Source: Limnohabitans sp. (GTDB lineage: Bacteria; Pseudomonadota; Gammaproteobacteria; Burkholderiales; Burkholderiaceae_C). Taken from it: a stretch of DNA of 12,185 bases. The stretch's first letter is position 1. Every line of letters begins with the position of its first letter. The translations under genes and the position numbers were made by a program. Under the pieces are notes generated by a model that saw nothing but the letters and a program-made list of their open reading frames with translations, searched no databases and was not told the DNA's origin. This document shows, in pieces, positions 1 through 7,567 of the stretch. The stretch covers positions 1 through 12,185 of the forward strand of contig SHXP01000048.1 of the NCBI GenBank assembly GCA_009693225.1, given 5' to 3'.

Positions 1-46
1 TGTGAATCTGATATCTTTCAATCTGGCTGAGGTGCTTGTAATTCAT
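1..46 (-). CDS. IS30-family transposase, N-terminal end only (runs off the window)
   Basis: Read on the minus strand from an ATG at 46-44, the sequence gives MNYKHLSQIERYQIH and then leaves the window. This is the characteristic opening of IS30-family transposases, which begin with a short helix-turn-helix region (MNYKHL...ERYQI) and later carry a DDE catalytic domain that cannot be seen here. Only 15 residues are available, so whether the gene is intact is unknown. The match is from memory of the family, but the motif is distinctive and sits at the expected short distance inside an element end. Confidence 0.72.
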   Translation of the reverse strand, partial: MNYKHLSQIERYQIH

Positions 47-143
47 CGGGCAACTTCGACTTGCAGGTCAGGAAGCCTTGGATGCTAAACATCCTCAGCC
101 TACTTAATGCGGTTAATCAACGTTGCACTTCGTACTTGAATCC
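1..143. mobile_element. One end of an IS30-family insertion sequence (partial)
   Basis: The first ~143 bases hold the transposase start plus about 95 bases of upstream leader. Read outward on the minus strand, 142-121 is GATTCAAGTACGAAGTGCAA followed by CG. It resembles the general shape of IS30-type terminal repeats (a TTCAA block, then a GCAAC block), so I place the outer end near 140-146. The exact boundary and the 2-3 bp target duplication cannot be proved because the other end lies outside the window. A small hairpin, GGATG-CTAAA-CATCC, lies inside the leader at 80-94. The element lies about 70 bases beyond the 3' end of the DUF349 gene and does not interrupt it. Confidence 0.55.
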
Positions 144-154
144 GCCTTTACCTA

Positions 155-226
155 TAACGCTTGAGTCAGGCCTGTGGATGACTTATACAGTGACTTTTGC
201 AGAGAATCCCTAGATTAACGCTTGAG
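155..226. repeat. 11-bp direct repeat at the 3' end of the DUF349 gene
   Basis: TAACGCTTGAG occurs at 155-165 and again at 216-226. The second copy is the last codons plus stop of the DUF349 gene on the minus strand (Leu-Leu-Lys-Arg-stop region). The first copy lies 51 bases further out, between the gene and the insertion-sequence end. It could be a small duplication left by rearrangement next to the IS, or chance. The bases between hold no recognisable gene. Confidence 0.5.
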
Positions 227-3200
227 CAATACCCGCAAAACGGTTTGCACCCGCTGCGCAGCCTCAGCCTCATAGCCTGACTGCAACACGGTTGCCACGT
301 CCTGCGCCCAGGTTTGCGCCGGTGGTGCTTCATTACGTTTGGTGAGTAATTGCAGTTGCAGATTACGACGCACCTGCTGGTGTGCCACCGGCGTGTTCAC
401 CTCAGCCGCCATTTCCAGACGCAACAAGGCGGTTGCGGCATCGCCTTTGGCGCCGGATTGCAAGGCCTGCACCCATGCTTGGCGTTGCGCCGCATTGATG
501 CGGTTACCCAGTTCCCTGGCAGCCGGCAATTGTTCTGCCTGGCGTTGCTCCCAGGCGGATAACAAATGAACCAGAGTCTCGCCATGTGCTTGCATGGTGA
601 GTTTTTTCAAGGCGTTTTCAGCCTGTTCGATGGCATTGCGCTGAGCACGGAACGCGGCGTCTCCCAGGCGCGGGCCACGGTCTGCAAACGGTTCGCGTTC
701 GCGACCGCGCGGCGGTGCATCGCGCTCGTTGCGGCGCGCACCGGGTTTGTCGCCAAAACGACCTGCAGCCACAGGCTCGGTTTTCTTCTGGCCGGGCCGG
801 TCGTCGCCACGCACTGCCACCACTTTTTTTGCGGGCGCGGGGGTTTTGAAGGGGGCAGGCGCCGGCGTTTCTTCTCTCTGGGCATCAGCGGTAGCCTGGG
901 GGTCATCGGTTGAAGAGGGTTCTGCTGTTGTCTCTGTGTTTGCCTGCAGATCGCCGTCTGCATGCGCGTTGTCAGCAGATTCGGACACTGGATCAGGTGC
1001 CTGGCTGACCTGTTCGGCGGCCGCCTGGCTGTCCGGCGGAGGCGCAGAAGCAGCCACGGCCTTGCCGGTGATCACCAAGTTCAAATGCTGCATGGCCTGG
1101 CGGATCAGCAAAGCATCGCCCTGGGCAATGGCTTTCTCCAATGCGTTCGAGGCATCGAGTACGGCCTGGTCGTGCGCCGACAAAGCGCGGCCTTGCACCG
1201 TGCGTTCCTGAGTTTTGCGCTGAAAGGCTTCGTCCAGAGGTTGACTGAAAGCGTCCCAGAGTTTTTGCGCCAGCTTTCGGTCCAGCGCAATCGATTGCGA
1301 CTCTGCTTGCCAGCGTTGCTGCAAGGCCTTGACCGCATCAATGCGCAGACTGGCCGCTGCCGCCAGTTGTTTGGCCTCTTCAATCATGGCGCGGCGACGG
1401 GTAATGCTGGCGTTCTGCGCCTGCTCCAGTGCGGCGTGCGAGGCCGACATGGCGGTCTTCCACTGGGTCTGCATTTCGGCAAAGGCTTTTTCACTCAAAT
1501 GGCCGCTGGTGCGCCAGCGCTCCGAGAACTGGTGAAGTTCACGCGCCTGTTTTTTCCAATCGGTATTGCCTTCGTGGGCCTGGGTCCAGGCTGCCACTTC
1601 GGCCAGCAAAGCCAGACGCTGCTCACGATGCACCTGCGTTTCAGCTTTGGCCTTTTCCAGCCATTCCTGCACAAACGGGTAAGCGCGATTACACGCCTGG
1701 TTAAAACGCTTCCACAAAGCGTGGTTGGGCTGACCGCCCTGATCGGTTTGTTTCCAGGCCTCGCGCAACTGACGCAAGCTGTCCTGTAATATGCGGCCAG
1801 TGACCACCGGCACCCATTCAGTCACTTCCTTTGCGGCGAGCGGGGATTTGCCCTTGATCCTGACTTTGACCGGTGCAGCCGCATCGGCCGCTGTTTCAGC
1901 AACCGCTTCAGAGGCCGCAGGCGCAGCCTCATCAGCTTGCACCTGAGAGACCGGCGTCGGTGCATCAACTGCCTCAGGGTCTGGGGTATGGGGTTGCGGC
2001 GATTCGGCAGGGGGTGCATCCACTGCAAGCCCTGGCGCTACACGCGCAGGTGCGGCTTCTTCAACAGCTGGAGAATCAGCATCAGCCGCAGGGGGATGCT
2101 GTTGCTTAGCTGGTGCGGACTTGTCTGTCTGCGGTTTCAGCGGTTTGAGCAAAGCTTCAGCTTTGGCCACCAGCTCAGTGCGGATCTGGTCGGCGCGCCA
2201 GCGCTGCCAACCCTCAAGTTCCGCCGCCTTGGTCAAAGCCAGCTGGGCTTTTGTCTCAAGCTCGTTATCAAGCAGCCTCGCGTGGGTTTTCAGAGCCTGT
2301 TTCAAAGCGGCGGCAATAGTCGATGTCTCCTTGCTACGGCCTTGCAACAACTCGGCATCGAGTTGCTGCAACAAGGCCTGCACAGATTGCTGAGCCTGCG
2401 CCTGCAAAGCCGGGTCGACCGGCGGGCGAACCGGTGCTGCCTGCGCGGTTTTGACGGCCGCGCCGCGCAAGTGCCGCAACTGGTCAGCCCAGGCAGGCAC
2501 GACGGGCAAAGGCAGACTGGCGTCCTGTGCTACGGCCTGCGTCTGGGCCAGGGCGGCTGAAAACGCATCCCATACCAGTTGGATATGCTGGGCGCTTTCG
2601 TTGAGTGTCAACGGGTATTTGAGGTCCACGCTTTGCCAGTGGGCGTCGCCACTCAAGGTCTGCCATTCATGGCGGAAACGGTCAATATCCTGGGCCAGCG
2701 CGGCTTGCAATTCAAGCGCCTCTGTCCAGGTTTTGGTCGACAGCATTTCGATACGCTGGCCCATCAACAAAGCGGATTCGCGCAAAACCTGGGCCCGGTG
2801 CGCCAGTTCTTCAATGTGCTTGACACGGTCGGCCAGCGCCAGACGCAGACCGGCCAGAGGTTCGCGCGACAGCGGCGCGCCGGCCTTGGCCGTGTCGCGC
2901 GCCCAGGCCATGGCGTCTGCCACGTTCAGCCGGCTGACGGCCAGCAAGGCCCGCGCCTTTTCGGCCCACTCCTCGGCCAAGTGGTCCTGGGTTTTGGCGC
3001 GACGCAATTCGTAGATTTTCTCTTTCACCGGTTTGGCTGCACCCTTGTCTCGCGCGCTCAGTTCTTTGAACACTTGTTGCAATACATCAAGCGCAGGCCC
3101 GGTGGAAAGCCAATCACGCACACGTGTCAGGCGCTCGCTGGATGTTGCGGCAGTCAATGCGCCGCCGGTGATGGCATCCAGGGCGCTCAGGTCAGAGGAA

Positions 3201-3229
3201 CTGTTGGTAGGGGAATTCACGGCGTTCAA
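215..3229 (-). CDS. Large DUF349-domain protein
   Basis: A 1004-residue, alanine- and glutamine-rich, mostly helical protein with no signal peptide or membrane segment, so probably cytoplasmic. It has three helical blocks separated by two low-complexity Pro/Ala/Glu linkers at about residues 365-453 and 724-856. The central block (about 475-680) holds repeated units with Trp-Lys-x-x-x-x-aromatic patterns, such as ALWKRFNQACNRAY, MQTQWKTAMSAS and KLWDAFSQPLDEAF, which are typical of DUF349 repeats. The biochemical role of DUF349 is not established to my knowledge, so I assign none. The longest reading starts at a TTG (3229-3227); a GTG three codons later (3220-3218) is an alternative. Neither has a strong Shine-Dalgarno sequence, and no ATG lies near the N-terminus. 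It is transcribed divergently from the lytic transglycosylase, across a 76-base gap in which I see no convincing promoter. No strong terminator follows the stop codon. Confidence 0.88.
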   Translation of the reverse strand: MNAVNSPTNSSSDLSALDAITGGALTAATSSERLTRVRDWLSTGPALDVLQQVFKELSARDKGAAKPVKEKIYELRRAKTQDHLAEEWAEKARALLAVSRLNVADAMAWARDTAKAGAPLSREPLAGLRLALADRVKHIEELAHRAQVLRESALLMGQRIEMLSTKTWTEALELQAALAQDIDRFRHEWQTLSGDAHWQSVDLKYPLTLNESAQHIQLVWDAFSAALAQTQAVAQDASLPLPVVPAWADQLRHLRGAAVKTAQAAPVRPPVDPALQAQAQQSVQALLQQLDAELLQGRSKETSTIAAALKQALKTHARLLDNELETKAQLALTKAAELEGWQRWRADQIRTELVAKAEALLKPLKPQTDKSAPAKQQHPPAADADSPAVEEAAPARVAPGLAVDAPPAESPQPHTPDPEAVDAPTPVSQVQADEAAPAASEAVAETAADAAAPVKVRIKGKSPLAAKEVTEWVPVVTGRILQDSLRQLREAWKQTDQGGQPNHALWKRFNQACNRAYPFVQEWLEKAKAETQVHREQRLALLAEVAAWTQAHEGNTDWKKQARELHQFSERWRTSGHLSEKAFAEMQTQWKTAMSASHAALEQAQNASITRRRAMIEEAKQLAAAASLRIDAVKALQQRWQAESQSIALDRKLAQKLWDAFSQPLDEAFQRKTQERTVQGRALSAHDQAVLDASNALEKAIAQGDALLIRQAMQHLNLVITGKAVAASAPPPDSQAAAEQVSQAPDPVSESADNAHADGDLQANTETTAEPSSTDDPQATADAQREETPAPAPFKTPAPAKKVVAVRGDDRPGQKKTEPVAAGRFGDKPGARRNERDAPPRGREREPFADRGPRLGDAAFRAQRNAIEQAENALKKLTMQAHGETLVHLLSAWEQRQAEQLPAARELGNRINAAQRQAWVQALQSGAKGDAATALLRLEMAAEVNTPVAHQQVRRNLQLQLLTKRNEAPPAQTWAQDVATVLQSGYEAEAAQRVQTVLRVLLKR

Positions 3230-3305
3230 TTCGCTAAGTTGTACCCTTTCGGGCTAACCAGCGTATTGTGACAGGGCTCAAAGGGCCAAAGCTTAAAATG
3301 CGGCT

Positions 3306-4127
3306 ATGCAACTGATCGAATCTTTCAAACAATCGGCCAAAGTATTCTTTACCGACGTGGGTCAGGGCTTTTTTCTGATCACCCACAGTGGTCTGGCCCT
3401 GCTGGGTCTGGCGGTTTTCTGCTTTCTGGTCGTCTTCAGTTCCCAGCCCGATTTGCGCTCGAGCGTCGAGGTAGAGCTGATAGACTGGTTGCAAAGCCGC
3501 CACGGTCTGGACTTCGGTTTCAACGACGACGCCAGCGCTGTCGACCGCGCCACTGCGGTAGATCCTCAGGATTTGCCCAAAGAACAGGCCGCCATGGCGA
3601 TGTGGCTGAGCCGCAAATACCGGGTAGCCCCTGAACCCATCAGCGCACTGGTGGCGGAAGCCTACGAGCTTGGACCGCAGAAAAAACTTGAACCCACGCT
3701 GATCCTGGCTGTCATGGCTGTGGAATCCAGCTTCAACCCCTTTGCCCAAAGCAGCGTGGGGGCGCAAGGCCTGATGCAGGTGCGCACCGATGTGCACACT
3801 GAAAAATATGACAACTTCGGCGGTGAATTTGCCGCCTTTGACCCGATTGCCAATATGCGCGTCGGTGCCAGAGTGCTGCGCGAGTCCATTGACCGCAACG
3901 GCGGTATTGAAGCCGGTCTGCGTCAGTATGTCGGCGCCGGCAACAGCGGCGAAGATGGCGGCTATGTGGCCAAGGTACTTGCCGAACAACAACGGCTCAA
4001 GGACATTGCCGGCGACAAACACGTGTCCATTGCTGCCAACAAGCCGCCCGCCGAAGACGGTCTGATCGAATTGTGGGACAAGGCCAAAAGCCTCAGCCCC
4101 TTCAAACCTGCCAATACAAAACCCTGA
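3306..4127 (+). CDS. Membrane-anchored lytic transglycosylase (SLT family 1)
   Basis: A 273-residue enzyme of the soluble-lytic-transglycosylase fold, expected to cleave the MurNAc-GlcNAc bond of peptidoglycan and leave 1,6-anhydro ends. A single hydrophobic segment at about residues 21-44 should anchor it in the inner membrane with the rest in the periplasm. The catalytic domain runs from about 112 to 235. ILAVMAVESSFNPFA carries the catalytic Glu140 in the family ES motif, GLMQV is at 155-159, and AFDP..N is at 177-183. The usual GLMQ(V/I)-Thr arrangement is slightly varied (GLMQVRTDVH). The C-terminal tail (about 237-273) is Lys/Pro rich and probably unstructured. It lies 21 bases upstream of glyA on the same strand, so the two may be co-transcribed. 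The ATG start is preceded by only a weak ribosome-binding site. Confidence 0.9.
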   Translation: MQLIESFKQSAKVFFTDVGQGFFLITHSGLALLGLAVFCFLVVFSSQPDLRSSVEVELIDWLQSRHGLDFGFNDDASAVDRATAVDPQDLPKEQAAMAMWLSRKYRVAPEPISALVAEAYELGPQKKLEPTLILAVMAVESSFNPFAQSSVGAQGLMQVRTDVHTEKYDNFGGEFAAFDPIANMRVGARVLRESIDRNGGIEAGLRQYVGAGNSGEDGGYVAKVLAEQQRLKDIAGDKHVSIAANKPPAEDGLIELWDKAKSLSPFKPANTKP

Positions 4128-4148
4128 TACTTTTTAGACGGAGAAACC

Positions 4149-5393
4149 ATGTACCCACGTTCGCAACTGATGGCTCAAACAGACCCTGAACTCTGGGCCG
4201 CCATCCAGGCTGAAAACCAGCGACAGGAACACCATATCGAATTGATTGCGAGCGAAAACTACGCCTCACCTGCCGTCATGCAGGCTCAGGGAACGCAACT
4301 GACGAACAAATATGCCGAGGGTTATCCGGGCAAGCGTTATTACGGCGGCTGCGAGAACGTCGATGTGGCTGAGCAACTCGCCATCGACCGGGCCAAGCAA
4401 TTGTTCGGCGCAGACGCGGCCAATGTGCAACCGCACTGCGGCGCATCGGCCAACCAGGCGGTGTTTCTGGCGTTTTTAAAACCGGGCGAGACCATCATGG
4501 GCATGAGCCTGGTCGAAGGCGGTCACCTGACACACGGCATGCCGCTGAACCTGTCTGGCAAATGGTTCATGGTGGAGAGCTACGGCTTGAATGCCAAAGA
4601 GGAAATTGATTACGACGCCATGGAAGCCAAGGCCCATGCCACCCACCCCAAGCTGATCATCGCCGGCGCATCGGCTTACAGCCTGCACATCGACTTCGCC
4701 CGTTTTGCCAAAGTGGCCAAAGACATAGGCGCCATCTTCTTGGTCGACATGGCGCACTACGCCGGGCTGATCGCCGCAGGTGTCTACCCCAATCCGGTAC
4801 CGCACGCCGATGTGGTGACATCCACCACCCACAAAAGCCTTCGCGGACCGCGCGGCGGCATCATCCTTATGAAAGCCGAACACGAAAAAGCCATCAACAG
4901 CGCGGTGTTCCCCGGCTTGCAAGGCGGCCCCTTGATGCACGTTATCGCGGCCAAAGCGGTGGCGTTCAAAGAAGCGCTGGACCCGGGTTTCAAAACCTAT
5001 CAGCAACAAGTATTGAAAAACGCGCAAATCGTTGCGCAAACCTTGACCGAGCGCGGCCTGCGCATCATCAGCGGCGGTACGCAAAGCCATGTGATGCTGG
5101 TCGATTTGCGCGCCAAAGGTATCACCGGCAAAGCCGCTGAGGTGGCCTTGGGCAATGCGCACATGACCATCAACAAAAATGCCATTCCCAACGATCCTGA
5201 AAAACCCATGGTCACCAGCGGTGTGCGCATCGGCACCCCGGCCATGACCACACGCGGCTTCAAGGATGAAGAAGTGCGCGCTACCGCTCATCTGATTGCC
5301 GATGTGCTGGAGCACCCGAATGATGAGGCGCACATCGCAGCGGTTCGCGCCAAAGTGCACGCCTTAACCAGCCGCTTTCCGGTGTATGGGTAA
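4149..5393 (+). CDS. glyA: Serine hydroxymethyltransferase GlyA
   Basis: A cytoplasmic PLP enzyme that interconverts serine plus tetrahydrofolate with glycine plus 5,10-methylene-tetrahydrofolate, the main source of one-carbon units for purine, thymidylate and methionine synthesis. The 414 residues match the normal bacterial length. Visible hallmarks are IELIASENYAS at 30-40, KYAEGYPGKRYYGG at 54-67, His126, Asp200 in FLVDMAHYAG, and the PLP-binding Lys229 in TSTTHKSLRGPRGG, all at the numbering used for the E. coli enzyme. The ATG is preceded by a good CGGAGA ribosome-binding site at 4139-4144. nrdR follows after only 6 bases, a linkage common in proteobacteria, so both are probably on one transcript. 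No sign of damage. Confidence 0.98.
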   Translation: MYPRSQLMAQTDPELWAAIQAENQRQEHHIELIASENYASPAVMQAQGTQLTNKYAEGYPGKRYYGGCENVDVAEQLAIDRAKQLFGADAANVQPHCGASANQAVFLAFLKPGETIMGMSLVEGGHLTHGMPLNLSGKWFMVESYGLNAKEEIDYDAMEAKAHATHPKLIIAGASAYSLHIDFARFAKVAKDIGAIFLVDMAHYAGLIAAGVYPNPVPHADVVTSTTHKSLRGPRGGIILMKAEHEKAINSAVFPGLQGGPLMHVIAAKAVAFKEALDPGFKTYQQQVLKNAQIVAQTLTERGLRIISGGTQSHVMLVDLRAKGITGKAAEVALGNAHMTINKNAIPNDPEKPMVTSGVRIGTPAMTTRGFKDEEVRATAHLIADVLEHPNDEAHIAAVRAKVHALTSRFPVYG

Positions 5394-5399
5394 GGCGTT

Positions 5400-5849
5400 A
5401 TGAAATGCCCTTTTTGTAGCCATGTGGAGACCCAGGTCATGGAGACCCGCATGTCTGAAGAGGGCGACTCCATCCGTCGCCGCCGGTCCTGCGGCCACTG
5501 CGAAAAACGGTTCACCACTTACGAACGCGCCGATGTCAGCTACCCGGCCGTGGTGAAAAAAGACGGCAGACGCATTGACTACGACCGCGGCAAACTGCGC
5601 GGCTCGTTGAACTTGGCTTTGCGCAAACGCCCGGTCAGTACCGAGCAGATTGATGCGGCAATCGAACGCATCGAGGACAAACTGCTGACATTGGGGCAAC
5701 GTGAAGTTGCCTCGACCCGCATCGGTGAACTGGTGATGCGCGAGCTGAAAAAGCTCGACAAAGTGGCCTATGTGCGCTTTGCCAGCGTTTACCGCAGCTT
5801 TGAGGATGTCGATGAATTCAAAACCCTGGTGGATGAGTTCCGCCGGTAA
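5400..5849 (+). CDS. nrdR: Transcriptional repressor NrdR
   Basis: A 149-residue regulator that represses ribonucleotide reductase genes by binding NrdR boxes when loaded with ATP/dATP. The N-terminal zinc ribbon has Cys3-x-x-Cys6 and Cys31-x-x-Cys34 (CPFC, CGHC), with the basic stretch SIRRRRSC between them. The ATP-cone domain spans about 46-136, beginning PAVVKKDGRRIDYDRGKL. Length and motifs are fully typical. It sits 6 bases after glyA and is followed by a strong terminator at 5906-5934, so it ends the upstream transcription unit. No ribonucleotide reductase gene is in the window, so its targets lie elsewhere. Confidence 0.98.
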   Translation: MKCPFCSHVETQVMETRMSEEGDSIRRRRSCGHCEKRFTTYERADVSYPAVVKKDGRRIDYDRGKLRGSLNLALRKRPVSTEQIDAAIERIEDKLLTLGQREVASTRIGELVMRELKKLDKVAYVRFASVYRSFEDVDEFKTLVDEFRR

Positions 5850-5905
5850 TACATCACATTCAAACGGTTAACAGCGCACAGTTTCAGTGTCTGTTTTTTT
5901 GCAAG

Positions 5906-5934
5906 ATGGCGGACATGCACCCGCCATTTTTTTT
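5906..5934 (+). terminator. Rho-independent terminator after nrdR
   Basis: A perfect 7-bp stem, ATGGCGG (5906-5912) pairing with CCGCCAT (5921-5927), has an 8-base loop and runs straight into eight T residues (5927-5934). It lies 56 bases after the nrdR stop. The first stem arm contains the ATG that opens the longest reading frame of the next gene, which makes that ATG a doubtful start. Confidence 0.85.
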
Positions 5935-5971
5935 GTTTGAATCACATCGGACCGCCGGCGCTTCACAGCCA

Positions 5972-6487
5972 TTGAAGCTGTGCGCCCCGCGTCATCACAG
6001 CGGCTTCAGCCTGACCGAACTCTGCGTGGTTGCCGCACTCATTGGCATTGCCGCAGCCATGGCGGCCCCGGCCATCGGCCAGTGGCACTGGCGCGCGCGC
6101 GTGGAAAACACCGCGCATGCCTGGGCTGCAGACTTGCAATCGGCACGCTTGCATGCGCTGCGCACCGGCCGGGCCATGCAGTTGCAACGCCTCAGCGGTT
6201 GCACGCAAAACAATCTGCCCAATGGCGACTGGCGCTGCGGCTGGGAACTGGTGAACCCCGCCGACAGCAGCCAGAGCGCGGTCCTCAGCCATGCGCTCAA
6301 CGGCGAACTGAGTGTGGTGCTGGCTCCAGCGCAAAACCAGTTGCCCGTCAATGCACAAGGCGAACCGGTCGCAGACGGTCTGCGGCTGGTCATACAACCC
6401 GCGCAGCCCGGCAGCAAGCCGGTACTCAGCATTTACATCAACACCGCCGGGCGCTTGCGCATGGTCAATGCAGGCAACTGCTCATGA
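5972..6487 (+). CDS. fimT: Minor type IV pilin / pseudopilin FimT (GspH-like)
   Basis: A prepilin of about 171 residues. The prepilin peptidase site is SG^FSLTE with the conserved Glu at +5, followed by a hydrophobic helix (about residues 12-33, LCVVAALIGIAAAMAAPAIG) and a GspH/FimT-type globular domain with aromatic GDWRCGWELVNP and the family-like C-terminus NTAGRLRMVNAG. Minor pilins of this type prime pilus assembly at the inner membrane and can bind DNA in competent species. The frame can be extended to an ATG at 5906, but that codon lies inside the terminator hairpin, so I chose the in-frame TTG at 5972, which gives a normal 11-residue leader. No good ribosome-binding site precedes either. 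The stop codon overlaps the pilV start (ATGA at 6484-6487). Unlike the next three genes it has no stop codon or frameshift. Confidence 0.82.
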   Translation: MKLCAPRHHSGFSLTELCVVAALIGIAAAMAAPAIGQWHWRARVENTAHAWAADLQSARLHALRTGRAMQLQRLSGCTQNNLPNGDWRCGWELVNPADSSQSAVLSHALNGELSVVLAPAQNQLPVNAQGEPVADGLRLVIQPAQPGSKPVLSIYINTAGRLRMVNAGNCS

Positions 6488-6850
6488 GACCGCTGCTTCG
6501 CCGCTCGGAGGGTTCTTCCATACTTGAGGCGTTGGCGTTGCAGCAAGCTGTGGCCATGGCGCAGGATCTGTGGCAACGTATGCAAGTGCATCCCGGTGCC
6601 TGGCAGTGATACCAGCTGGACCTGGATACCGCAGCAGCAGGCGGCGATTGCCAGCGGCTGAGTTGCAATGTACAACAATGGGCACAGGCCGATCTGGCTG
6701 AATGAATGGCGTCAACGTCTGCCGCAGGCGCGCGCGCCTGAAAACCCTGGCCGGCACTGATCCGGTGGCGAAAGTGACGCGGCAATCCCGGCCAGTGTGC
6801 CCGGCTGCCCGCCGGCATACAGTTGCTGGCAAACCGCATGGCGGCCTTGA
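6484..6850 (+). pseudogene. pilV: pilV, minor pilin, degraded (deletion, two stops, 4-bp frameshift)
   Basis: This starts MRPLLRRSEGSSILEALA, the basic leader and G-S-S-x-x-E pattern of PilV prepilins. It jumps directly to LQQAVAMAQDLWQRMQVHPG, which in PilV proteins normally lies after the hydrophobic helix, so roughly 25-30 residues including the membrane helix appear deleted in frame. A TGA at 6607-6609 stops the frame after 41 residues. The same frame resumes with YQLDLDTAAAGGDCQRL and ends at TGA 6703-6705. There GAATGAATGG looks like a 4-bp duplication. The shifted frame then continues WRQRLPQARAPENPGRH, meets TGA at 6758-6760, and goes on to a natural-looking end, PAYSCWQTAWRP-stop at 6848-6850. 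No functional pilin can be made. Confidence 0.85.
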
Positions 6851-6854
6851 TGTG

Positions 6855-7567
6855 ATGCACAAGCAACGACAACTTCAACAAGGCCAGGGACTAGTGCAAT
6901 GCATGGTCGGTATGAGCCTGAGCCTGCTGGTGGTAGTGGCGGCATTCAGTGCCTTTGCCTGGATTCAGCGCACCCAGTTGATGTTGCAGACGCAGGCGCA
7001 AACGCAACTGCGCTTGCACACTGCTATACAGTTATTGCGCGAGCGTGTACAACGCGCAGGCGCACCCGAACTGTCGCTGGATGCACAGGGTATGGCGGTG
7101 CTCCAGCGCTTACCGTCAACGCTCAGCGGCAGCGACACCGGCTTACAGTTGAACCAGTGGCGTAGCCTGACGCCTGCCGACTGCCAGGGCCACGAAGCCT
7201 CCACCCTCCCCTGGCTGCAGGACGACTTCAGACGCAACATGCAGCGCGAACTCAATTGTAAGGACACGGCGCGCGCAGCAATAGCACCTACCAGGCGCTG
7301 GCCGAGCAAATCGACGATCTGCGCCTGCGTTACGCCGAGCGAACAGGCCCGGCGGGTACCGACCCGTCGCTTCAAGCATTGCAATGGCGCAAGGCAAACC
7401 AGATCAACGACTGGCAACAAGTGCGTGCTGTAGGTTTGAGCCTGCAACTGCGTCCGGACGGCATCACGCTCACCCCGGGCAATTTGTCGTCCAACACGCA
7501 AACGCCTCTGAAAAACGGCGCCAGCGCATGGTGGACTGTGTTTTTTCTGAACCATGCCGGCCCATGA
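6855..7567 (+). pseudogene. pilW: pilW, minor pilin, frameshifted and lacking the prepilin Glu
   Basis: The N-terminus MHKQRQLQQGQGLVQCMVGM, followed by a hydrophobic helix, aligns with PilW prepilins (usual form GLSLVELMVGM). The +5 residue is Gln15 instead of Glu, and the residue after the cleavage Gly is Gln rather than Phe/Leu. Frame one reads to about 7262 (QRELNCKD). The protein then clearly continues in another frame with NSTYQALAEQIDDLRLRYAE and DWQQVRAVGLSLQLRPDG to a TGA at 7565-7567. The shift must fall after the TAA at 7259-7261 and probably lies in the GCGCGCGC run around 7268-7277 (net loss of one base or gain of two). Without it the gene would be about 237 residues. Its stop overlaps the pilX start (ATGA), as in a working operon. 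Confidence 0.87.

Noticed and set aside
173..189. TGTGGATGA and TTATACA resembling DnaA boxes
   Set aside because: Both have mismatches to TTATNCACA, there are only two, and there is no A/T-rich unwinding region or dnaA/dnaN context; likely chance.
962..1789. Long plus-strand open frames opposite the DUF349 gene (also 2579-3271)
   Set aside because: They are antisense shadows of a G+C-rich, alanine-rich gene; no domain or ribosome-binding site supports them.
4476..5360. A 294-codon open frame on the minus strand inside glyA
   Set aside because: It is exactly antisense to the textbook glyA gene; its protein is rich in His/Gly/Phe of the kind produced by the opposite strand of G+C-rich codons, with no recognisable motif.
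5865..5900. Possible second terminator before the main one (ACAG...CTGT then seven T)
   Set aside because: The stem is only four weak pairs; the T-run alone is not enough, and a far stronger terminator follows immediately.
6702..7433. A 243-codon open frame that looks like one intact gene
   Set aside because: It joins an out-of-frame stretch of pilV to the first part of pilW and then reads past the pilW frameshift in the wrong frame. The true pilW starts at 6855 and continues in another frame to 7567.
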